DNA of 64,000 nucleotides from Echinometra lucunter (Eukaryota > Echinodermata > Echinoidea > Camarodonta > Echinometridae), in the NCBI GenBank assembly GCA_029962745.1, contig CM057152.1:24447176-24511175 (forward strand), written 5' to 3'. The notes under the pieces are model-generated. The model did not search any database. It saw only the letters and a list, made by a program, of their open reading frames with translations, and was not told the DNA's origin. The position numbers were made by a program, and so were the translations under genes. This document shows, piece after piece, positions 12,200 through 23,574 of this stretch; the stretch's first letter is position 1, and the number at the start of each line of letters is the position of its first letter.

Positions 12200-12925
12200 A
12201 TTTCTAAATAAACGCCCCCTCCCTGCTCCCTGCACCCTCCCCCCCTCCCCAGAGAGCCCGTTTCGCGCGCTCAGTGTTTCACACGATTCGCATGCTCACC
12301 ACCGCCCCCTAAAATGAAATACTAGCGACGCCACTGATTCTAAACTTAGTTACCGGGAATCATTTGGCTCCCCCCCCCCACCCCGATAACAGGCAGAGAA
12401 TGTAAGAAGAGCAGGAGCAGACAAGGAACAATTCGAAGAAAATGTCGGAGCTTCCGTGCTTCGCGGGGGAGGGGGAAAATTCCCCTTATAGGGAGCGCCT
12501 TTCGCGCGCTCAGTATTAAGTGTTTCACAAGTGTTTCGCGTGCTCACTACCGCCCCCTAAAATAAAATCCTAGCAAAGCCACTGATTCTGGACTAAGTTA
12601 CCAGGACATTTTTGGCTCTGCCCCCCCCCCCCCGCCCGATAACAGGCAGAGGACGTATTAAGATGAGCGGGAGCAGCCAAGGAACGATTCAAAGGAACGT
12701 TGGAGCTTCCGTGCTTCTCGCGGGGGGACACTCCCCCCCCCCCCCCCTCCCTGCACCCCCTTGGAAGCGCTCTTCCCGTGCTCACTACCGTCCCCCTAAA
12801 CTGAAATCCTAGCTACGCTACTAAGTCTAGACGGAGTTACCGGGAAATATTTGGCTCTGCCCCCTCCCCCTCTAATATCAGGCACCTGTTACGCCGCTGC
12901 AACGAGGCGCCTTAAACCACTCGAC
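12200..12925 (-). repeat. Right inner arm of the foldback element with sub-repeats
   Basis: This is the inverse of the left arm. A roughly 230-270 bp module appears three times, marked by CTCACTACCGCCCCCTAAA-type words near 12,296, 12,543 and 12,780 and by GGCTC followed by C-runs near 12,366, 12,613 and 12,850. It ends CAACGAGGCGCCTTAAACCACT and runs directly into the right outer repeat, which shows the uninterrupted arrangement lost on the left side. Confidence 0.75.
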
Positions 12926-13025
12926 CGCGGCACATGATGAAGGAAAATAAGATACCAAAAAAAAAGTCGGCCGTGGGCCTTCGGTCTCGCGGGCCCTCGG
13001 TCTCGTGGGCCTTCGGTGAAGTGGG
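12916..13025 (-). repeat. Right outer terminal inverted repeat of the foldback element
   Basis: It carries CGACCGCGGCACATGATGAAG, an A-run, GTCGGCCGTGGGCCTTCGGT and several GGGCC-TTCGGT words, the reverse complement of 7472-7596. The copies differ at scattered positions. Confidence 0.75.
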
Positions 13026-13708
13026 CTGTCACCTTAATTTTTGGTTGCACAATATCAATATAGGCTTGTTCACAGATGAAACGGCAAACCTTGCGGTTGT
13101 TTTTATGCGGAGTGAATAGTATAATGAGGCAGCAAAGAGGTGGGGACCAAACAAGTTTAGCGCAAAATATGGCGTCATAAGTATGCAAAAATTTTGGAAA
13201 AACTCTCTTTGAGTGTGATTTATTATTGACACGTTCATGGCATCTCATCATAAATGGCGAGGTAAATTGTGCTATAATTATGTGAACCTAAAAGATCCTT
13301 AGGGGTTGCTGCTGGATTTCTAAATGATTCTTAATTTGAGGATCGCCATAGAAAGTAGATCGCGACTTTTCAAACTTTCATCACAGTCATAAGGAAGATA
13401 GAAAGAGGAAATGGTAGGGTCATAAAAAAGTATAACATAAGGAAGCATAGAAAGATGAGAAAATAGAAGAAAAACAAGGAATAACTTGGGGAAGACTGAA
13501 AGAAAAAATGATAGAACAATAAAACAAAGGATAACATAACTAAAGATGGAAAGAGGGATAGAAGGAAAAACAAAGAATAACAAAGATATTAAAGAAGATA
13601 AAACGATAAAACAAAAAATAATGGTAGTGAAGTTGAAAACAAATGGAAGTATGTAGATGATATAACTCTTGGAGAGGTTGTTAGGCGAAACCAACTCCCT
13701 ACTCTACA
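13026..13708. other. Polypurine-rich non-coding stretch
   Basis: From about 13,380 to 13,640 the plus strand is almost entirely A and G (GGAAAGAGGGATAGAAGG-type words). A block near 13,507-13,560, with ATGATAGAACAATA and CATAACTAAAGATGGAAAGA, recurs at about 18,450-18,500. The reading frames on the other strand are low-complexity. No gene is seen. Confidence 0.5.
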
Positions 13709-14716
13709 GGGGCCTGTTTCTGGAAATCAACGCCAAGTTAGTCATATCTTTGTCTGCCAACTACGGAGATGACTCTGATCTTGCTAAACCGTTTCACGAA
13801 GAGCATGCTAGCTAAATATCTCGTGAATCGATGTTGAAATGTGACAACACATAGGCTTGATCACAATAATATGTATATTTTGTAAAAGAATTTTATCAAA
13901 ACTGCAATCATTTGAGTGAACTGGTGAGTGCAAAGATTAGAAATAGTAGCAAGGGGTTATAGATACAAGATATTTTCAAAGAAGGCAGATTGCACCAAAG
14001 AAAAACTTATAAAATTCTGTTTTTAGTAATTAAGTTAATTATCGTTTTGAACGTAAGATGGGTACCCCCGGGACACTAGATTTGCAAAATAAACCCTTAC
14101 GTTCATGATCGGAAAAAGGAGGCAAATTAAATATTTATCCAGCGTCATGTCTTGGCCAAAACGTTGATATGCATAACTTTGGTAAGTTACAAGCTAAAAT
14201 ATGTCTCATTAAAGTATTTTGTTTAAAAATCTACGATATAAATTATCTTTGAATGAATATGGGTCTGAAATCTGCAGACTATCCCTTTGACTACGCCTTG
14301 CCTGACGTGGCAGAATTGCGTTCATTCGTGAGATGTTACAATCACGGGAGAAACCCCCCTAGGAAATCTTTTTTGCAGATCGTTTCATATGAAACATGAA
14401 ATATAATATTTATACATGAGAAAGGATGAATTACTTATTGCAGGAACCCTTAGAAAAGATAGATTTGAATTATCTTTTTAAATCTATGTAGCTTCCATTT
14501 TGGCCAGCCATAATCTACCAAATTAGTGGCATGTGATGGCGCTGCACATCAACGAAAAAAGTTATGACAGGGTCAGAGGCGTCATAAGTTCTTAGTCCGG
14601 ATGTTGGCGTTGATCTTGGCAAACACGGCTTCGTGAAACACGTAGCATACAACTAGCTAACTAGCGGCGATCTTAGCTGAGAAGTTGACTTATGACGGTT
14701 TCGAGAAACAGGCCCC
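13709..14716. mobile_element. MITE-like element with GGGGCCTGTTTCT terminal inverted repeats
   Basis: GGGGCCTGTTTCT at 13,709 is matched by its reverse complement ending at 14,716, with a further GAAA in common. A subterminal GTTTCACGAAG block near 13,790 has an inverted partner near 14,630. The roughly 1 kb interior has no coding potential. No clear target-site duplication was found, so superfamily is not assigned. Confidence 0.65.
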
Positions 14717-15059
14717 AGGACTCTCTTGATGATGTTTCACGATGGTGCCAACAAAATGATGTGCTTCCTAAACCTGCCAAATTCAATAAGCCAGTTCGTA
14801 GATACAATCTGAGCATGAGCAGATAAAGGTCATTTGTACAAAAATCTAAAACCCACTGACACAAATACTTGATATGTGCCAATAATTGAGCACCCATGCT
14901 ACATTCCATGAAACCCAGGTGGAAGCATTCTTTCCAAAAGGTACAATTAAACTATTCATGAGGCACTTGGTGAGTGATTATGTTAAATGTATAAAAAGGA
15001 CCTATCCATGTTTACAACATCTGTGGATATTTGGGGTCATTTGTGACATGAGCTAACTC
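14717..15059. other. Non-coding stretch, nothing recognised
   Basis: No reading frame or repeat structure here convinced me. The stretch runs from the MITE end to the first recognisable LINE codons. Confidence 0.4.
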
Positions 15060-18000
15060 CGAACTGGTCTATTTGATGAACATATGCTTTCTCAGAAAAA
15101 TGAACCCCCTTACAGATTTTACATTGAATGATGCACACCTTTATACCGTTTCACACTTGTTCAAATTCAAATTGTTGGGAATTACGATGCAACATGATCT
15201 TAAGGGCCAAAACCACTAAAAATGTACAATTAGCCAAAAACGTGTCGCACGTGTTCGATTGCGATTATGTTAATATCAGATTATAAAAAAATGATTTTAG
15301 TCATAAAACCTCTTAAAATATGTAATGGGCTATAACTTCAGAAAATTTTAGCATTCAAACCTGGTTTTTTGAGAAATTATTCTGTTTTAAGTACTCTCGT
15401 CCGGGCAAAAACTGCATGTCGCAAATCAAGAATTAAACCTATCTTGCGATGTTGTAAAAAACAAGGATGCTTTTATTCTTAGATCCTGGCATAGAAAAAT
15501 AGACTGTGATATATGTGTGCAAGATAACATGATATTCAGGCATTGTGCACGTGTAAAAATAAAAATTTTCGCAATAGAAATGTGTCGCAAAGGTCAGTGA
15601 AACCTACGTTACCTTTAGAATGAATCTCGTATATACCACCTTTTTCCAAGTTTTATTTTCTGTTTCTTTTAATGTAATCACTCACTGATATCCCATCTAC
15701 AGTCTATAACAGTTTGCAGCGATGTGTATAGATCCATTCTGTAGAAAAAGAAGCTCATAAGAAGAGCTGAGGCATGTGTTTTTAACCGTATGGATAAGAA
15801 ATGTAACATACGTTACCGTCGTTGTCAGAATTGAACAAAGATTGACAACAGAAAAGCTGCCAAACGAAAAGGGCTTGTTAATCTTATCAATTTGAAGGGA
15901 TTATAATTGCATCTTTGGCCTTACATCCTTTCCGTAAATCCCACTTAATCTTAAATGAAATATACGTTACCGAAACATACGTTACTGGTCATTTTTTATT
16001 TGCAGTTAAATTCGGTAAAATCTTAACTGTGCGTTTGCCAACTATTGTATTACCTAGCGCCACCGCACAAAAGCGACGCTTAGCTACCATAAGGCCAATA
16101 ATGCCAGTCTATAATCTTATCGTAACGTAGGTTTCTTTAACCAAATAATTGAAGAAAAGCGGCAATGACATGAGATGGACATTTCTTGGGTGGCTTTTTG
16201 TAGTAATCAACATCTAAGCTTAAGAGTTGTTAAGTGATAATAACATCTTCAAAACGTCTTCAAGGCAGGATCTCGATCCCTGTGTGTTAAAAATGGTAAC
16301 GTAGGTTACGCAATAAATTGTGGAAGCTATCACATCTGAATCTTCATTTTTCACTCAAAATTCATTGTTATTGTGAATTCTCTTTTTCCAGAAATCTCTT
16401 TTCATTATCACATAAAGGTCAAGGGACGAAAGGAACATGGGGGAGGGGGAGAGAGCTCAAATTCAAGCATAATATATAGGAACAGAAACAAAGAATAACT
16501 GAAGCCATGTTCCGACAGCAGAATGTGAGAACAGGAAAGCAAGAGAAGAGATATAAGCAGATTAAAGAAGACAATACAAAAGAGAGAAAAAAAATGAAAA
16601 AAAAAAAACTTTCGAAAGGTTACATGAAGAGGATTATATTGATCTAATTGATATAATGACGCAGAGGACAAGCGATTTTGATCACTCCCTCGACTGGTTT
16701 TGCGTATTTAATTATCATGATTATTGTTACTTATAAGAAACATACGTTACTGCTTTTAAAGTGACATAAGGTTCCTTAGTGATACCAAAATGGACATTAT
16801 TGGGTGATTATGTATGTAAGATACGTTTTGTGAAAATCCTTTTGTCTAATGAAAAGAATAGCTAGAGTCAGAAATAAACAAAAACCAGGAAATGGAAATT
16901 GGTTATACACAACCCAATCTTTCTGATTTGTTTGGCTTATACCATGTTTATTACATAATCAAACATGCTACTAATTATCATTTTTATGTACGAACACGTC
17001 CTCCTCACTTTGGAATGAGAACTTTGTATCTCTATAGTGTAGTTGTAAGTGTTATTGGTTTACTTACTGAAACCGCAAGACTTTCTTTGGTTATTGTTGA
17101 TTGTTAAGTTTTGGTAACATTACGTGACTGCTGAAGTGAAACATACGTTACCATATGAAACACTGAAATAAGTTCCTTATGATATTGTAAGAGATATTGA
17201 TTAATTTATGTCTGACAAATGCATCCATATGGAAAATGTAGGTAAATCGATATGGCGTATATGTTGGATTTTTCAACATATATACCAAACAATTGAACCC
17301 ACATGCGTGCGCAGATTCTTCCAAATTTGTTAATACTGAATTCAAATTGATTTGAAATATTCACATGAAAGGAAAATTGAAAAATTTCTTTGACATTAGA
17401 GTTGTCTCAGGAACAGTACAGATAGTGATGAAAAGTTAGTAGAAAAGTGCATTCCTTAGCTGACTTAATGATGTCGACAAGACTGAGGGAGAAGTAACGT
17501 ATGTTACACCAGCAAAAAATCACCTCTCCACTTTGATTAGTTGTGCAATAAAAAGTTCACAATATTACGTGCTCATATTTTTGATTTTCAAAATTCATAT
17601 TGTCATCTTTCATTTTTAGTCTTCCTAGCTATTTTGAGAAAAGTTGAATTTTCCGAAATTCTAACTTCCCAATTGTACATTTTTAGTGGTTTTGGCCCTT
17701 AAGTGGAATCTGCACGTGGAAGACGAAAGCCTCTCGAAAGTTATACACCCTGTGTATTCTTACGAAGTGTAAAACCCCCATCCAAGACATAGTAACCGTA
17801 TACTCTTGCTATATCAGACCTGTTCTCGAGTATGCTTGCCCAGTGTGGCATACCTCTCTTACAAATGCTCAAGCTGACAAAATTGAATTTGTGCAAAAGA
17901 GAACACTCAGGGTCATCTTGGGTAAGACTTACATAGGTTACGTTGAAGCTCTTGACGTTTGTAAACTACCTACACTCCGCTGCCGCCGAGATGCCCTCCT

Positions 18001-18183
18001 CCATGGTTTCGGCAAAACATTCTCATTTCTGTGAGACATAGAAACCTACTCCCGCCAGCAAAGGCTAGTACCTCTATAAGTAGACGGTTGAGGGACAAGT
18101 CGGGACTTTGTACCATTGAATGTAAAACTGACAGATACCACAAATCTACTATATCCTTTTTGGCTAGAAACCTAAAGATCTGA
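15060..18183 (+). mobile_element. CR1/Jockey-type LINE 3' portion, split by a Kolobok-like insertion
   Basis: Before the insertion the plus strand reads NPLTDFTLNDAHLYTVS then FKFKLLGITMQHD. After it the frame resumes LKWNLHVEDE, then IRPVLEYACPVWHTSLTN, IEFVQKRTLRVILGKTY, and the closing RRLRDKSGLCTIECKT block ending at TGA 18,181-18,183. These are standard post-YADD motifs of CR1/Jockey-group reverse transcriptases (KLLGV..NDLKW; EYACPVWH). Frameshifts near 17,730-17,790 and 18,030 show the copy is dead. The 5' half, including the catalytic palm, is absent. Confidence 0.8.
15204..17698. mobile_element. Kolobok-like non-autonomous DNA transposon (2,495 bp), TTAA duplication
   Basis: Both ends carry a 28-base perfect inverted repeat beginning GGGCCAAAACCACTAAAAAT. 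TTAA lies immediately outside at 15,200-15,203 and 17,699-17,702. TTAA duplication with GGG-starting ends fits Kolobok better than piggyBac, whose ends usually start CCC. Deleting the element plus one TTAA reconnects GAT-CTT-AAG-TGG (DLKW) of the host LINE, which fixes the boundaries. No transposase ORF is visible. The interior contains nine scattered YMTACGTTAC words and a polypurine block near 16,430-16,610. Confidence 0.85.
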
Positions 18184-18810
18184 TTTTTTTTTTTTTAATT
18201 TAACATGTAACAAATGTTTCTCTTTCTTGATTTCTTTTCACAGATAGAATTATGGCTCATTAAGAATGTTTGATACCCGGTTTGATATAGTTACTTTTTA
18301 CCCTCAAAACTTTCTAACAAAATTTAATTACACCGTACATGTCCCTTTACCATTTACTAGAGGTGCTGGCCTGTGGTAATTGCAATTTTTGACTTGTGCT
18401 TGAACTGTGTATGTACATGTAGTTTGTGGGGTTTGTATAGCTTTGCAATGATAGAACAATACAACAAAGAATAGCATAACTAAAGATGGAAAGAAGGGAA
18501 GATAAATGTGACGTCATATAAACGCATTTAGAAATGATACTGCATTCATGCTTCCCCAGAAATCTTTTTGCGACTTTACGATCGGCGTTTTAGATCAGCG
18601 TTTAAATAAAAATAAAAAATAAAATAAACTTGAAAAATAAAAAGAAGCAACTGCGTTCTGAACTAAATACGTAACAAAAGCCCGATTTTGACATGAAAAT
18701 GGTAAGCATAAACGTACCCATAGTCATATCCGGACCTCTATAACTTTTGGTGATATGCTGCCCCCAATGCTCCGCCTTTCACAGGGTCAAAGACAGCCAC
18801 CATGTTATAT
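18184..18810. other. Non-coding stretch after the LINE
   Basis: A T-run follows the LINE end at 18,184. At 18,450-18,500 lies a copy of the purine-rich block also present near 13,507-13,560. An A-rich run is at 18,606-18,645. No gene is seen. Confidence 0.4.
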
Positions 18811-19330
18811 TTCTTGTGTGGGCTCTATCATGCACATGAAACTTGAATAACTTTCTGACCAGGTGCCCGCTTGTAAGCAAACATGGATGGCAGATGCTCT
18901 GTAAGGACGTCAATGGTATTTGAGGGTCAAAGGTCATGTATGTAGGTCAACGGTCAAATGAAGTCATATGTTAAATTTACCTGCAAGTTTCTACTGGGGT
19001 TCGTAACTTTTGAACCACTAGCTTGTTTGTTACCGAACTTGGATGGTAAATACTTTATAGGGACCTCAATATTATTCGAGGACCAAAGATCACATATGCA
19101 GGTCAAAGTCAAGTGAGGTCAAATTTTAAAATTTACCTGCATGTTTCTACTGGAGTTGGTAACTTCTTAAACATGAGCCCATTTTTTCTAACTTGGGTCG
19201 TACATGTAGATGCCTTACAGGGACCTCAGTGTTATGGGGGGGGGGGGGGGGGGGTCAAAAGTCACATATGTAGGTCAAAGGTCAAATGTATTCAAAATGA
19301 TGAATTTCTTCTGTCATTTCTTGGTCATTT
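18811..19330 (+). repeat. Minisatellite of about 170 bp units, three diverged copies
   Basis: Recurring landmarks are AACTTGGATGG or ACATGGATGG, AGGGACCTCAATNTTAT, GGTCAAAGGTCA-like words, and TTTACCTGCANGTTTCTACTGG. They recur near 18,870-18,995, 19,030-19,155 and 19,185-19,290. A 19-base G-run sits at about 19,237-19,255 and creates spurious Gly-rich frames. Confidence 0.7.
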
Positions 19331-19913
19331 TGATTCTGATTGCTCTGATAAAGCTAGGTGAGGGCTTCCTAACTTGTGGTAGGAAATATATTTATTCAGT
19401 ATATTCATAAAGAAAATACCCAGGTCCATGGCACAGTGTAATTACAAACTGCAATTGTTTCAATGGCAGGGTATATAAACAAAATAATGGAACATAAAAC
19501 ATGAATACACAAACATATATATATACAGAACATGAACCTAAGGAAAACAATTAACAATCGTACAAAGTACGTATAAAATGGACAAAAACAAAAATAGAGA
19601 GAATCAAGTACTGTACGCCGATATTTGACATATTTCGCAAATTGTTATTCAGTTGTGTCAATAACAGTAATAATGATATGGGGAAAATGGATTGCCATAC
19701 AGATTTTACATATTTTTCAAATTAATTAGATTATAACAGTGATGACTGGGGGGATGTCATATATATATGAAAGAGTTGGTAATATCATGGTAGGAAAACT
19801 ATTGACCAGGGAAGAGAGAAATATATGATTTAAAAAAAAAATCGTTTGATACCACAAAACAAGGTATATATATTCCCTGAGACATAATTACGATTCAGAT
19901 ATTTTCATCCTCT

Positions 19914-19944
<31 letters not shown>

Positions 19945-20154
19945 AAGAAAAAGAAAAAGAAGAAGAAAAAGAAGAAAAAGAAGAAAAAGAGTATCATAAC
20001 GCCTTCGTCCTCAGTAGAACAGTAAGATTTTTTTTTTTAAAAGAGAGAAAAGATGATTATCACGTAGCATACACGAAAGAAAAAGAATATATATATAAAC
20101 CAGATCAACTCATCGTAAGGGTAATCTTATGGAAAAGATAAGGTAGGACAATGC
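19331..20154. other. Non-coding stretch with an AAG microsatellite
   Basis: It is mostly A-rich and non-coding. From 19,917 to about 19,990 there is an interrupted (AAG)n microsatellite. Nothing coding is recognised. Confidence 0.5.
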
Positions 20155-20930
20155 CTAAAGTAACCAACTTGCCCTAAGCATTAATAGGGAGTGGATTATT
20201 TTAACACTGGGGATTTGGGGAGAGAGATATATAGCCGGTATCAGTCCACTGAGGTTCATTCCCGAGATTATAGATTCCGTATACGCTACCAAGGCAAGCC
20301 GACTCAGTGGGTGGCACACGTGTTTGATTTGCTTTCTTACACTTATTAAGTGTAACAACTTTATTTTAAGGTTGCTTTATTTTCTTCAGATATGTGTCCT
20401 CTTGATCCTACATCTACACACCATAGAGTACATTTGCATCCATGATGTCTAAGATCGTTAACCAAGTCTGTATAATTGTTAACCTTATATCTATGGCTTT
20501 TCGTAATATTAGTCTCAAAAGGGGCAGTCAGCCCGAGTATATATTACATTTCCTTACCACTAGGATGGTAGAGTACCATGTCAGGACGGTCGGATGTCGG
20601 TAGAATGCTTACAGGGATAATTCGTACACTGTGTAGTTTTGCCACACAGATCTACATTCACACATAATTATATTTCCATTTGACACGGACTTAGATAATT
20701 GTACTACTTGCCAGATATAGGGCAGTATACTATCATATGCCTCCATGTATAACGGCCTTGTTCAGCAGTGGTTAAGGACATGATGGAGAGTTTGGGTTGT
20801 TGCAAAGATCACATTTACCTGTTAATCGCTTCCCCCATCTCTGAAGATTTCGGAAGGTAGGTAATTAATGCATCTATTGAGGCCCTGACCGCGAAAATTA
20901 GAACCCCCCGTGGAAGATTGTAAATAATAC
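20155..20930 (-). mobile_element. Degenerate LINE C-terminus resembling a restriction-like endonuclease domain
   Basis: On the minus strand, a CDLCNNPN zinc-knuckle-like motif lies near 20,800. It is followed by SDRPDMVLYHPSGKE, LGLTAPFETNITKSHRYK, NNYTDLVNDLRHHGC and VDVGSRGHISEENKATLK, ending near 20,365. The order (knuckle, RPD-V, LT-PFE, KY-LV-DL, VGSRG) is that of the restriction-like endonuclease end of R2/NeSL/R4-type retrotransposons. One in-frame TAA interrupts the last 75 codons, and the knuckle region is more damaged. The clade assignment is inferred from motif order only. Confidence 0.6.
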
Positions 20931-21559
20931 TCTTCTATGATAAGTCAGTGTCTTCTTCGTGTAACATATTCAAGTAATGACCTTGAATTACAAGTGCTTG
21001 GATCTTATTGACCCACTTTTCATCCCTCATTTCTCTAACACTAGATTTGAAACATTTTCGCACCGTTTTCCAGCTATCATCATAAATAATTATGCAAATT
21101 TATGAAAACTTATGCAAAATCGCATAAAATACTGCTCTATTTTGCAGCTGATTTTGATTGTTTTAATGTGATAGGGCTTGTTGAGGGGCTCAAAACTTCC
21201 ACACAGACATTCATAAAGGATGCAAATTTATGCAGATTTATTCAAATGAACGAAAAATGCTACTTATCTATTTCACAATGGATTTTAATTCTGTAGGGCT
21301 TGATGAGGGCTTTTGACCCCATCTCACAGCAGGGGTGGGGGAGGGGGAAGGGGGCTGTGTAGTACAGTGTATTTCATGGAATAACCATTCTATTTGGGGA
21401 AGTTATATTGTGTGGCAGAGATTTCACAATGACCCGTGGGACACACTTCTGTTGCGTGGTAATTGTTATTTGTAGTTATTCTACAGATATCACTGAAGCA
21501 CAAGCCATTTTTCACTTTCACTGGTATGGAGATAGTAAACCTAAATTAGCCATATTTTT
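20931..21559. other. Non-coding stretch with two diverged repeat units
   Basis: Two related segments near 21,080-21,190 and 21,205-21,315 share GCAAATTTATG, TTTTAAT and a TAGGGCTTGNTGAGGG block. No coding region is recognised. Confidence 0.35.
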
Positions 21560-22710
21560 TACCAATCTGTGAAAAAAATTTATGAAAAGGAATTTCAACT
21601 GATTTGAGTAGGTATGGATATCAACATTTACCCCCCAAAAGTTAGGTGGGATAGGGGGTGGGGAAAGTGCTTTTTCTAGGGATCAAAGGTCATTGAACTT
21701 TGTGAAATGTGAAAAAAACTCTATCTCAAGTTTTAAAAATATGGTATGTGGATGATCTTGGTGTCAAAATGTGCATAACTGTTAGAAAAGAGTACGCAAA
21801 ATAAAATCTTACCCCAAGAACCAATTAAGTTGTGATCTCCAAAATGAGGTCAAATGTCATTGACCTTTCCTGAAAAGGTAAAATATTGTACCTCAGGTAA
21901 AAATTATTGTACGTAGATGATCTTGGTGTCAAAACACACAGAATTGTTAGAAAAGGGCACTCAAAGACCAATCTTTGACCTCCAAAATGAGGTAAAGGTT
22001 CATTGACCTTATCTGAAAACCTGAAAAATTCTATCTCGATTAAAACATATGGTACGTGGATGTTCTTGGTATCAAATTTCACAGAATTGTTAAAAAAGGG
22101 CACACAAAATATCATTTTACCCCAAAGACACGTTTTGACCCCCAAATGAGGACAAAAGTCATTGACCTTAGCCAAAAAGGTATAATATTGTATCTCGGTT
22201 AAAACATACTGTACGTGGATGTTCTTGGTGTCAAAATGCATAGAACTGTTAGAAAAGGGCACACAAAATAAATTTTTATCCCAAGGACCAAGGTGTGACC
22301 TTCAAAATGAGGTCAAAGGAAAACAAAAATATCCCTAAAATTCACATAGTGTTTTCCATATTTTAACCAATCTGCAGAAGGAATTAAAGCAAACCTTTTA
22401 AGCTCACTTTGAACACAAGAGTAGATACATAATATGTAGATCAATATTTAGGTATAGGGGTCCCTTAATTACCTTTCTTGGCAGTTTGGGGTCAAAGGTC
22501 AATGGTATTTCCTTTAATAACGTAACATATAATTTTTGGTCTATCTGGGTCGAAAGATAAAGCTGTGGTTGATCTTTTTGCCAACTGCACATAATTGCAT
22601 TGTAATGACACAATTGGTTCTATCTGATGGTCAAAACTAAATTTTGACCTTTAGATGAGGTCAAAGGTCAAAATACCCTCTATATAATTTGAAAAAAACA
22701 AACGTTTATT
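21560..22710 (+). repeat. TGACC-rich minisatellite, inverted relative to the start of the left palindrome arm
   Basis: Units of about 120-130 bp contain TCCAAAATGAGGTCAAA, CATTGACCTT, ATCTTGGTGTCAAA and AATTGTTAGAAAAGGGCAC. The block from 21,570 (AATTTATGAAAAGGAATTTC) runs in the same order as 59,965-60,590 and as the reverse of 27,590-26,960. It is therefore a third, more diverged copy of a sequence in both arms. The reading frame at 21,825-22,262 is repeat-derived. Confidence 0.8.
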
Positions 22711-23245
22711 ATTAGTTTATTTCTTATTCATAACTAGCCATTTTGGCATCTTTTCTCTCTCCATCATTAGAGCATTGTCCACAATACACTCCACATGCTG
22801 CAAAATGATTCCACACATGATGCAACTGCAGACACTGCATCTCCTTCCCAAGAGTTACATTTTTTTTTAAAAGTCTGATGAAGTTTTGGCAAGTGATATT
22901 GATTGATAGCATCTTTGGTCTGAGTTTATCGTGTTGTTTTGTATGTTGGATTCGGTGTGGGGATCGAGACCTTAACTCCCACCCTCTTCCGACGGCTTAA
23001 ATGATTCACTGCTATACATGTATTGAGATTCCGTCATACCTAACAGCATGGAGAACTTTTCTTAACATACCAGATGAAGCTCTCTTTTACTGGTCCATCG
23101 GATGGATAGAATAATGGAATATTCACCCAAATTTCAAAGGGTTTACGCGCCAGAAGTTAAGACAGACCAGCATTGATATCTTCCATTTGGTTCTATGTGT
23201 CATCAATGCAAATCCAAACGAGACATTTGAATTCGTCACATGACG
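22711..23245. other. Non-coding stretch, one short unexplained minus-strand frame
   Basis: A 62-codon minus-strand frame (22,912-22,724) encodes a Cys- and His-containing peptide with HHVWNHFAACGVYCGQC. It has no recognisable family, splice context or second copy, so I do not call it a gene. The rest is unremarkable. Confidence 0.3.
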
Positions 23246-23574
23246 AATTAGGTGGTCTGTCGGCATCTTTTATGTTTCGACATGGATAGTGATAAAGTCG
23301 TTGGGAAGACTTTTGATAAAATTTTTACGTCTCGATAGGAGACTAACGTCATAGAAACTGGATGATTTGATATCGCAGCATACTGAAAATATGATCACCT
23401 TAAGTAATCAGATTTTCTATAGGGTTGTACATAAACTACTGTGCACTGCATTGCAATTGTCATAACGGGCCAAAATCAGCAGTTTATTTCATTGACTGTG
23501 ACTGTATATGTAATTATATAGTTAAAGAGGATAGTAATATAACATGTAAAAAGAAAGCAAAAGGAAAAATTTGC

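Larger units (their letters stand above)
7472..13025. mobile_element. Composite foldback-type transposon with satellite-split left arm, about 5.5 kb
   Basis: The outer ends are inverted repeats of about 110-125 bp (7472-7596 against 13025-12916). They share CCGAAGG and GAGACCGAAGGCCC words, GGCCGAC followed by a T-run, TCTTATTTTCCTTCATCA and TGCCGCGGTCG. Inside, AGTGGTTTAAGGCGCCTCG at about 10,761 and its inverse near 12,920 begin a second inverted stretch, with arms of several hundred bases made of sub-repeats. On the right, outer repeat and inner arm are contiguous. On the left they are separated by the 7598-10,740 satellite block. No transposase is present. Tandem-repeat arms resemble foldback elements such as the TU elements described in sea urchin, but family identity is inferred. 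TTAATTTTGG-like words flank both ends and may be a target duplication. Confidence 0.7.

Noticed and set aside
10896..12812. Gly-, Pro- and Phe-rich small proteins
   Set aside because: The frames run through G, C and T homopolymers inside foldback arms and differ between equivalent modules.
13320..13694. Phe/Leu-rich membrane-protein-like frame of 124 codons
   Set aside because: This is the complement of a polypurine tract. The hydrophobic appearance is compositional.
22724..22912. Cys/His-containing exon
   Set aside because: A single 62-codon frame without splice context, homology or a second copy is not enough to support a gene.
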